Source: Xylona heveae TC161
Lineage: Eukaryota; Ascomycota; Xylonomycetes; Xylonales; Xylonaceae
Length of the DNA stretch: 64,000 nt
Reading direction: 5' to 3'
Assembly: GCF_001619985.1 (NCBI RefSeq)
Contig: NW_017264194.1
Span: 1,545,511-1,609,510, forward strand
In this document: piece by piece, positions 56,021 through 64,000 of the stretch
Numbering within the stretch: the first letter of the stretch is position 1
Layout: every line of letters begins with the position of its first letter
Made by a program: the position numbers and the translations under genes
Notes under the pieces: generated by a model
Seen by the model: only the letters and a program-made list of their open reading frames with translations
Told to the model about the DNA's origin: nothing
Database searches by the model: none

Positions 56021-58323
56021 ATGCGGTTCCTTCTCCCCGTTTCATTGGTTTCCCTGCTGCTGTCGCCAGTGATAGCAGCGCCACCGCCAGAATACACACC
56101 TGAAGCAACTGGTGCGGCAGCCACTGGCTCCTCTTTAAACTCGCAATCGATACGCGGCGAAGATTCTGAGGGAGCAGGAACAGTTTTCAATGGCGTCAAT
56201 GTACCTCCTATGAAGGAAATCAACGGTGCGAAGTTTGACGAGGAGATTAAGGACGGCTATTGGTACGGCTTTGATAGCGCATTCCGGACATGGCATGCTG
56301 TGATAAGTGCTATAGAATGCTGACTTCTGAGTTAGGCTTGTGGATCATTATTCACCGTATTGCCATCATTGCCAAGCATTGGCTCCGATATATCAGACGC
56401 TCTACGAATTCTATTATGTGGGTGATGCCGCCGAATATATTGCGCATGCAATAGAAGCTAATTTTTTTTTTTCTAGACTTCAAATCCTGTTCCATCAGCC
56501 CCGGAACCTGCAGGTTCCTCTTCTCTAAACTCTTTTCGTCGGTACTACAAATTTAACTTTGGCAAGCTTGATTGTGTGGCATACGGAGACACTTGCGAGA
56601 AGAATGATGTCAATGCTTGGCCGACTCTGTCTATGTTCAAGGATGGCAAACTCCTCAAGGCTTTCACTGGCGTCAAAGATTTGGAAAGCCTTAGCGCTTT
56701 TGTCGAGGAGACTTTGGAGTCAATTCGGCCTGGATCTCGACCGAAAGAAGGGTTACTGTTACCAGAGGTTGGCGCTTCTCATGCTCCGAAGCAGGCAAAG
56801 CCCAAGCGCACTCCGAACCCTGCCGGCCAATCTGTCCCACTGAACGCGGAGAGCTTTCAGTCTTTGGTCACGACAACTCAGGATCCTTGGTTTGTCAAAT
56901 TTTACGCTCCTTGGTGCCACCATTGTCAGGCCATGGCTCCGACGTGGGCTGAGCTTGGCATACAGATGAAGGAGAAGCTGAACATTGGCGAGGTTAATTG
57001 CGACGAGCAGAGCCGCCTGTGTAAGGATGCAAAAATTTCAGGGTTCCCCACGCTGCTATTTTTCCGGGGAGGCGAGCGTATCGAGTACGAAGGGCTTCGC
57101 GGCTTAGGCGACTTGCAGAGCTTCTCTAGCAAGGCTCTGGCCATTGGAGAAGGTGTGCGTCACGTCAATGCTGCAGAGTTTGAAGAGCTGGAGAAACAGG
57201 AGGAAGTGATCTTTGTGTACTTTTATGACCACGCCACCACCTCCGAAGATTTTGAGGCCCTTGAGCGCTTAACATTGAGCCTTATCGGCCACGCGAAGCT
57301 CGTCAAAACAGATGACCAATTGCTGGTTAACCGATTCAGGATTTCCACCTGGCCGCGCCTGCTTGTTTCTCGTCAAGGACGCCCAACATACTATAACGCC
57401 CTATCACCGCGCGACATGCGCGACTTCCGCAAGGTTTTGGACTGGATGCAATCCGTTTGGCTCCCTATCGTCCCCGAACTGACTGCCTCGAACGCTCGCG
57501 AGATTATGGATGGGCGTCTTGTGGTACTCGGTGTTCTGTCTCGCGAACGTTCTGGCGAATTCACTGCGGCGAAGCGTGAGATGACCAATGCCGCTTTGGA
57601 ATGGATGGATAAGCAGACTCAAGCCTACCAGCTTGAGAAACAGGAGCTCAGGGACGCCAAGCAACTTCGAATAGAGGAGGCCGAGGACCGTAATGATCAG
57701 CGAGGCCTCCGAGCGGCAAAGAGTATCCGCATTAACATGGACGATTTTGAGCGAAAAGAGGTTGGATTTGCCTGGGTTGATGGTGTTTTCTGGGATCGCT
57801 GGGTTCGAACCACGTACGGAATCGATGTCAAGAACGGCGAACGTGTCATTATCAATGATGAAGATGTAAGTGAAATGTTGGAGCATTTTCCTTGGAATCC
57901 TCTCATCCATTGGGGAAGGACTTTTGGGCCCAGTGGTCTGCTTTCGAAATGTCTCTTTGGTCATTTATTAACACATGTGTTTTACAGAACCGACGATTCT
58001 GGGACCAGACCATTACTGGCAATTACATTGTTCCATCGCGGACTTCAATACTCGAGACACTTCCAAAAGTAGTAGCTTCTCCGCCCAAGCTTACGCCGAA
58101 ATCTACTGCTGGCAAGATTGAGACCGTCTTTTACTCTGGACGAAGGCTGTCTTATGAACACCCTTTCCTCGCGCTAGGCCTCCTCATTGGCTTCGTATGT
58201 GGTCTGTCACTATGGGGCCGTCGCCGCATCCGACGCGCGCGTGGTCACGGTGGCGGGTTCTTCCACCTCGACGGCAGAGAAGGTCTTCTTGGGGTTGGCG
58301 GAAACAATGGAAAGGTGGATTAA
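56021..58323 (+). CDS. ER membrane protein disulfide isomerase, Eps1-like, two CHHC sites
   Basis: Four exons (56021-56262, 56336-56417, 56477-57865, 57988-58323) give 682 residues. A signal peptide (MRFLLPVSLVSLLLSPVIA) leads into a first thioredoxin domain with DHYSPYCHHCQALAPIY (active site C90-H-H-C93, completed by a splice) and a second with FYAPWCHHCQAMAPTW (C255-H-H-C258) and cis-Pro in ISGFPTLLFF. Helical and inactive thioredoxin-like parts follow. Near the C terminus ALGLLIGFVCGLSLWG is a membrane anchor with a basic cytosolic RRRIRRARG stretch. The architecture is that of Eps1, a membrane PDI in ER quality control. Canonical PDI has CGHC. The first intron has a GTACGG donor fixed by phase and motif. 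The end is not KDEL but a membrane anchor. Confidence 0.9.
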
Positions 58324-59183
58324 GCTATTTTCTATTGTTTCGATTGTTTAACTTGGTTGTTTTGCTCTGTTTAATTTTCCTGGAGAGTGGATAGAGGTTC
58401 CCTTTTTTTTTCTCCTTTGCATGCGCAACTTTTACATTCTAACTACCTACCTACTTCATTCTTCTTCTACTTCTACTTCTACTTCTTCTTCCTTGTAATA
58501 GGTGTACCAAACTCTGGCCGCGCTAATTGCGCCAAATATTTTGCGTGTCTCTATTAGAAAAAGAGCTTTTTAAATTCAGTGAATATCGTCTACTATCATG
58601 TCCCATAACTTTTCAAGAAAATGAAAATACTTGTTGGTACTTGTTTGGCTATGCACCGGAACTCCAACGAGCTATTGACATAAGGTCCCGAAATTTGTAT
58701 GTACAAGCAGCCATCTACTGAGCAAATAGTGCTCATTCCCCCCCCCCCCCCTTCCCCCAAAAAGCCAAGTAAAAAGTATTCGACACATTCCGAGCCACAG
58801 CCCCGGTAGAGAGAACGAATGACGGTGGAATCTGGAGATCTCTGCTTGTTATCATAGAGAGCCGTGTGCCATATTGATGCAATTTGTATGTGATCTTGGA
58901 AATCACTTTTACTTAAAGAACTTTTTGTTTCTGGAAATAGACAGCGCTCTTGGACTATTCCAGACAAAACCTCGTGAGAAACGGATAATTTGCAATGTAG
59001 ATATACGGTCATGATATCCCCCTTTGTTAATTGCTGCGTTTGAGCGAAGAAAATTCCGGAAAAAAAAAATACAGAAAAATTACTTCGGCTTTTATTTTTT
59101 ATTTTTATTTTATTTTTTTTTGGGATGAGGCGGAAGGAGGTATGTAGAAATGGAGGAAGGGAAAAAAAAAAAAAAAAGAAAAG
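58324..59183. other. 3' flank of the Eps1-like gene and tRNA flank
   Basis: No gene seen. It contains the 3' UTR of the Eps1-like gene, a CTTCTA repeat tract at 58463-58492, a C13-14 run at about 58738-58750, and a T-rich stretch past the tRNA 3' end on the coding strand. Confidence 0.5.
59162..59177 (-). terminator. RNA polymerase III T-run terminator of the tRNA gene
   Basis: On the minus strand a T4 and then a long T run (A run in the plus strand) begins within about 10 nt of the tRNA 3' end, which suits polymerase III termination. Confidence 0.75.
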
Positions 59184-59255
59184 TAGCGACACTTGGTTTC
59201 GATCCAAGGTCCTCCGGGTTATGAGCCCGGCGCGCTTCCGCTGCGCCATGTCGCT
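59184..59255 (-). tRNA. Initiator tRNA-Met (CAU)
   Basis: The 72 nt minus-strand RNA folds as a cloverleaf. The acceptor stem is AGCGACA/TGTCGCT with an A1:U72 pair; the anticodon arm is CCGGG-CTCATAA-CCCGG, with CAU and three consecutive G:C pairs; and the T arm contains GGATCGAAACC, lacking the usual TTC of elongators. These are the marks of eukaryotic initiator tRNA rather than elongator tRNA-Met. Internal promoter boxes are present (A box TGGCGCAGCGG, B box GATCGAAAC). There is no intron. CCA is not encoded, as expected. Confidence 0.96.
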
Positions 59256-59907
59256 GTGACTTGTTGAAAGGAGTCTGCTAAACTCAGTTTGGTTCGTGTG
59301 AAACAAAACTGTCTGCCAAAATACTTTCTGGCCGAACTAACCCGACAAGGGTCGAGGACTGATAAACCCATCAGGCGGGGCAAGATAGTAACGAAGTCAA
59401 CCGCCGACTTCTCGGGACAGCATGGGAGGAGCGAGTGAGTACCTAGGCAAATAGACGGAATGAATATCAAGTATGTAAAATATTACTTTCAAATCGAATC
59501 CGTGGCAATTGAGACTGGTAATTTCGAGTGAAATTTCAAAGATTGAAAGTGAAGCAGGTACGTGTAGGTAGGTAATAACGGGCTGATTTCAAGCACACGG
59601 GGGGTCCTTGTCATTAGATAGTCGCTCAACCTGTACCGTGCATCTCCATCCCCCGCCCCGGGGTCCCCCTCCTCACACCACTTGATGAACCAACCGCGGT
59701 GAAATATTTTTTTGAACAAGGGGAGCCGGAGTAAGTTCGTACAGAGTACAAGGGTACTAACAGCCTTGATATCTAAGGTATCGTCTCTACGAGTACTGAG
59801 ATAGGATTGTTTCTCATTCGACGCCTATTCTCTGACACTCCTTGGTCAACCTATCTGGCCTGACCCTTCTCTCTTTTACGAATGAGTCCTTTCTGAAAGT
59901 CGAGACC
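59256..59907. other. Intergenic upstream of the tRNA and peptidase genes
   Basis: No gene supported. Divergent upstream regions of the minus-strand tRNA and the plus-strand pyroglutamyl peptidase. Confidence 0.45.
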
Positions 59908-61418
59908 ATGAGTTTCCATGGAGACAATGTCCCGGTCGATGTTGAGCAGTCGAGATCTTCAGCAAGAAGAACGGCGAGCCCGATTAATAATTCAAAAACA
60001 AGTCATAAATCCACGAGGCATGTGACTGTGTATCTTACTGGTTGCGGGGTAGGTTTGGTCTTCTTTCCTCCCGTTGTAAAGATTGTTGCGAATTGTCATA
60101 TTTTTTTCCTTCCTGTAACGAAGATGCTTTTTACATCCTTTGTCGTTTTTTGACTCTGGGTTCCTTGTTTCAAGTCAGCATGCAGGATGTGCAGTTGCAA
60201 TGAGCCAATGACGACCCTACTCTGTCTTTTTTATATGTATGATTTCATTTCTTGATCCAGAGATCTTAAACGCAAATTTTATTGGATGAAACAGTAACAG
60301 GCCAATTTTTGGAAGATTTCTGGTCATGATTTCAAAATGCCAACATCCAAACTTGCATATGAATGAAGAAAAAATACAGCACAGTTGCTCACATTTCCAT
60401 TGTTTCACAAAAGCCATTTGGCGATCTTCTGGATCGAAATCCGTCATTCGAAATCGCCTCCAAAATTCGATCAGAGTTGATCTTCACATTTGATTCGAAC
60501 GACAACCAAACATCCACTTCTGGCGGCGCTCTTCACCGGCCATCCGATGCAGCTTATGCTCATGATCCGGAGCATGCTAGCACCAACAGCGCGAGCTCCT
60601 GTAACGCAGAAAACTCAACCGCCGCGAAAGATGCGAGAGATCCAAAGCACGAATACACGTACCGCGTCTCAATATGTTCTCGACCTACTCCACTTTTCGT
60701 CTCGTACGAGTACGTCCGAGAGACAGTCCCTGCAATCTGGGACGAAAGTCTAAGCGCCAAGACTATCCCTACCGGCACGAGCAGCAGTCACGGACCGGAT
60801 GATCGAGAGGAAGATTGGGTTTTTATCGAGAAGAATGATATCCAAACGCACAATGCTCATGTGCATGGAAACGAAGAAGAGAAGAAGGAGGAGGGGGACC
60901 ATCACCATCACGTCCCTGCATTCGACTACATAATCCACCTCGGCGCTGGTTTTCCTGGAGAATACCAGATCGAAACAATCGCCTGGTCAAAAGGCTACGG
61001 CGGACTAGACGTTGATGGGAAACCTGGACCATCTCCTGCGCGGAACCCCGAGACTGGACGACCGCTCGATGACGGAGAACGCCTGGAGACGAAATTGCCC
61101 GTTGCGGACATTGTTGAGCACGTCAAACGCCGGGCTCGAGATCAGCTCCGGGATGATGAGGACGATGACGCGATGAAGATCAAGATCAAGACATCACGCG
61201 ATGCGGGCCGGTATCTATGTGAATATATCTTCTATAATTCTCTTCGTGCCGGCGTGACGCGGTTAGGACCAGAACTTGGCACGAGCAAGTCGCTCTTCGT
61301 CCATGTCCCTAGAGAATACGATGACGAGTGGATTCAACGCGGAGTGCGGGTGTTGGAGTGGATCATAGAGGGGCTAGTAACGCAGCTGGCTCGGAAAGAA
61401 GGATGCAATATGGATTAG
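59908..61418 (+). CDS. Pyroglutamyl peptidase I (peptidase C15) with large inserts
   Basis: Two exons (59908-60048 and 60414-61418) give 381 residues. A polar 35-residue start leads into VTVYLTGCG, joined to PFGDLLDRNPSFEIAS, the C15 signature with the first strand. YIIHLGAGFPGEYQIETIAW, the catalytic Cys316 in DAGRYLCEYIFYNSL and His344 in LFVHVP complete the fold; the catalytic Glu is likely in YQIETIA. The enzyme removes N-terminal pyroglutamate from peptides in the cytosol. The usual length is about 215 residues; the excess is in a serine-rich loop after the first helix and an acidic insert ending in HHHH. The intron of 365 nt is long for this window, and the acceptor (CACAAAAG) was chosen by phase and motif. 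Confidence 0.87.
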
Positions 61419-61598
61419 GGATGACTTTTTTTCCCTTCTCTTTTTGTCCCTCTCTTTCTTTTTTCCCCCCCTCTTTCTCTTTTTCTTTTTTTATTATTCT
61501 TCCTGTTTTGTGATAAGCTCGTACAATAGCCTGCTAGGTCTGCCAGCGTATGCGTTTTTTTGTTTTTTTTTTTTGTTTTTGTTCTTTTTTTTTGGTTT

Positions 61599-61625
61599 GG
61601 GGGGGGGGGGGGGGGGGGGGGGGGG
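61599..61625 (+). repeat. Homopolymer of 27 G
   Basis: A pure G run preceded by T-rich sequence. The second long G run in the window. Confidence 0.9.
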
Positions 61626-61965
61626 TTGTTTGTATTTTTATTTTATTTTATTTTTTATGGTTTTTGGTTTTCATGCCTTGCAATAGAGTACCATATCAAA
61701 GATCCAGCGATAGTCAACAGACACCACCGTATACCCATTTCACCCACACTGCAGCACTCTTCATCTTCTCATTCAACCTTACGCGCACTATACCAAGGCG
61801 CACTTCACAGATCGAGGATCATTCCAACTGTAATATGATAACATCCTATGCACACTCCAAGTGATCTTCTCTCTTTATCTTGCAATTCGTTCTCCAATAT
61901 ATATATAAACATGACCTTCTTGCCATACATAGAGCAACGACCAGTACTATATCTACTTCTAGACA

Positions 61966-61996
61966 GACGGACGGACGGACGGACGGACGGACGGAC
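61966..61996 (+). repeat. (GACG)n microsatellite, about 7.75 units
   Basis: A perfect tetranucleotide repeat of 31 nt in the spacer after the peptidase gene. Confidence 0.9.
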
Positions 61997-62431
61997 TGAC
62001 CTGCTGTGCGATAACAAACACATTTCTTAGAACTCACAGGGAGCATACAGTCACCTGTCGCTCCAGCAAATTCGAATTGCATATGAAATGGAATTCTCAA
62101 TTGCCGCAGTACAAAGGTGTGCTGTGCGCACTACAATTAATCCGAATTGCATTGACAATTGTTATCTTTCGTTCCCTCAAGCTGAGAGAATACTGGTTGT
62201 GCTTGACTCTTGACGGTTACTGGATTTTTTTTTCATAAGTCGAGTATAGTCTTTCTCCGAAAGATGCCCGTTTGATCTAAGCAGATGCGATGCAGTAATC
62301 TATAAATCTATAAGTCTATTTCCAGATGCTGTTACCGTTCACCGTTCATCGTTCACCGCTGACCCTGAACCGCTGATGTCGAAGTTTCCATCGAGCATCA
62401 TAAAAGCTAAAAGGGAACGCTTTAGTCTTAA

Positions 62432-62456
62432 ATATGATATGATATGATATGATATG
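62432..62456 (+). repeat. (ATATG)5 microsatellite
   Basis: Five perfect 5-nt units in non-coding sequence. Confidence 0.88.
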
Positions 62457-63316
62457 AAACGGTAAAGCGTCATGTAATATGGACGGTTTAATATATAAAG
62501 TCAACAAATACGAACCACTCCCTATCTATGTGTCTTAGAGGCATTCATGCAACAATAGGATGGAAAAGCAGAAAAACTAAGCCAGATATATTCACACCAT
62601 CTTTTTTTATCCAACTTGCACACCTAGAGAGTAAAAAAAAAAAAAGACAGCAATTTAAGGGGGGGGGGGGAGGGGCACAGAAAGGCTCTCCCTCTCTCAT
62701 TCATGCATCGCCCTATGGCGTGCGGAAAAGGAGGGGGAAAACCCGAAAGTCGAAAACAGAAAATAGAATGGATGGGGGGAGAGAGAGATATATATATAAT
62801 ATCAAAGATTTGATGCTGTGATCATATTTGAAACTTTCTATCGTCAGAATAACCGGAGAGGTAAGATAAGTAAAAACGCAAGACACATAATGGTACACAT
62901 TACGCTGCAATGCGAGCAGATGCTCAGCCAAGATATGCAAGACGCAAAAGCACCAATATGAGAAAGTAATATTCACAGGAGAAGGGAGAAGGAGAAAAAA
63001 TAAAATAAAAAGGAAAACAGAAGAGGAAAAAAGGAAGAAAAACTCCAGTCCGCCATTCTCCGGCAATGCTAACAAGTCTAAGACATCTAAAATGCCAACT
63101 CTATAAACTTTTTTCTATGTTTGGATGGTCATGCTGAAAGGAAATCAAGATATTTATATGTTTAAAGAAGTGAGAAAGATTTTGAGCGTCATGCAACAAT
63201 GTTCTTCGCTCCAATTGGCAGAACAAAGTTATGGTGCAGCAAGAAAAAAGCGGGGTAGATGGGAGAAAAAAAATTTGTTCAGGCGCCTGGTTGCATCACG
63301 GAGAGCAGAAGAATAC

Positions 63317-64000
63317 CTACAGACCTAGAGGGACATGTCCAACACCAGGCACTGCCGTAGAAGTGGTCTGGTCGCTGATAGGCTTGTAGATAAGCTTCAT
63401 ATCCAGGTTGAGGTCTTCAACACCGAAGCTGTCATCAATGTTACCAACCGAGCCAACTTCCTCACCGCGCGCAGCATGGTCGGACGCAACCCAACCCTTG
63501 ATCTTTTGCAGGAGACTCATCACCTGAGCCAGGCGCGTATCAGCAGGCACCTTCCAGTCAAGAGCACGGTAATTGCGAAGGATGATGCGTGCGAGCCAGT
63601 AGAAATGGACAGCATCGCGGCACAATCCTTGCCTCCATTGCCTCGGAGAGCCAACTGGATATTGAAGAGACAGATCCTCATCCCAGACTTGCTTCCACTT
63701 TTGGAGTGCCTGGTTCATGCTCTTGAGGAATTGCTGCCCGCCAGGAGATTGGGCACCCGTGGCGTATTCAATAGGTGTCTCGCGGCCACTCGTAGCAGCG
63801 CTACTAGAGGCGCTCATGCTGACCCAATCATTCTGCGGCATCGCCCTGGCAAGATTCACGTCAGACAAGCTCATCTCGCTCCAGCCAGCGAGGCCCAGGC
63901 CTTGAGAGATTTGCCTTTGACCTTGCCAGAGAAGAATGTGCAGAGCATGAATGAGAATGAACTTGGACAAGACATTCGTCGTGCGCGTCTGGAAGGCATA
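63317..64000 (-). CDS. C-terminal part of a fungal transcription factor (fungal_trans region), runs off the window
   Basis: The minus-strand frame enters at the window edge already open (YAFQTRTTNVLSKFILIHAL) and ends at 63317, giving 227 residues of C terminus. The helical segment with ILIHALHILLWQGQRQIS and the later CRDAVHFYWLARIILRNYRAL resemble the distal part of the fungal-specific transcription factor domain, as found in C2H2- and Zn-cluster-type regulators. The DNA-binding domain lies outside the window, so the class cannot be named. The frame fits without an intron in this piece. Confidence 0.72.
   Translation of the reverse strand, partial: YAFQTRTTNVLSKFILIHALHILLWQGQRQISQGLGLAGWSEMSLSDVNLARAMPQNDWVSMSASSSAATSGRETPIEYATGAQSPGGQQFLKSMNQALQKWKQVWDEDLSLQYPVGSPRQWRQGLCRDAVHFYWLARIILRNYRALDWKVPADTRLAQVMSLLQKIKGWVASDHAARGEEVGSVGNIDDSFGVEDLNLDMKLIYKPISDQTTSTAVPGVGHVPLGL

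Larger units (their letters stand above)
61419..63316. other. Intergenic region of 1.9 kb rich in simple repeats
   Basis: No gene seen. Homopolymers and microsatellites are dense: T and C-rich tracts at 61430-61500, a G27 run at 61599-61625, a GACG repeat at 61966-61996, an ATATG repeat at 62432-62456, and a short TA run at 62788-62800. The right end will hold the 3' UTR of the transcription factor gene on the minus strand. Confidence 0.5.

Overview
The window is nuclear DNA of a filamentous ascomycete (Pezizomycotina, most likely Eurotiomycetes-like; I cannot name the genus). The reasons are the many short introns of about 47-130 nt with GT..AG ends and CTAAC-type branch sites, a Zn(II)2Cys6 regulator, a multi-PAS hybrid histidine kinase, fungal forms of QCR10 and the complex I NDUFA5 subunit, and no operons. 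I rebuilt 22 protein genes by hand from splice signals and frame. In every complete model the exon lengths sum to a multiple of three. There is one initiator tRNA-Met gene. One assembly gap of 18 N lies at 24430-24447.

Left part (0.6-20 kb, all minus strand): a 1485-residue hybrid histidine kinase with a roughly 3 kb upstream region, a SAM methyltransferase, a Dal81/TamA-like zinc-cluster activator, an ELL-associated factor (EAF) and Golgi tether subunit COG8. COG8 and a plus-strand UBE2O-type E2/E3 ubiquitin enzyme are divergent from one 487 bp promoter.

Middle (24.8-36.6 kb): a D-2-hydroxyacid dehydrogenase with a large acidic insert, a Cdc1/Ted1-type metallophosphoesterase, a ZRC1/COT1-type zinc transporter, a DUF202 membrane protein and a zinc-ribbon metallo-beta-lactamase. 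These are mostly housekeeping or organelle genes.

Accessory-looking part (36.6-53 kb): a DUF3237-type protein, a secreted crotonase, a secreted BBE-type FAD oxidase, a small serine-rich fungal protein, a small uncharacterised protein and an APH-like kinase. Long gene-poor tracts with tandem repeats separate them. The DUF3237, crotonase and FAD oxidase trio is the best candidate here for an undescribed enzyme module, but that is inference from proximity and fold only.

Right part (53-64 kb): mitochondrial QCR10 (complex III) and NDUFA5-type (complex I) genes in convergent orientation, an ER Eps1-like protein disulfide isomerase with two CHHC sites, the initiator tRNA, a long pyroglutamyl peptidase, and the 3' end of a transcription factor that runs off the window.

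I saw no CRISPR array, intact transposon or recognisable retroelement. Simple repeats are frequent and include unusually long G tracts of 40 and 27 bases.
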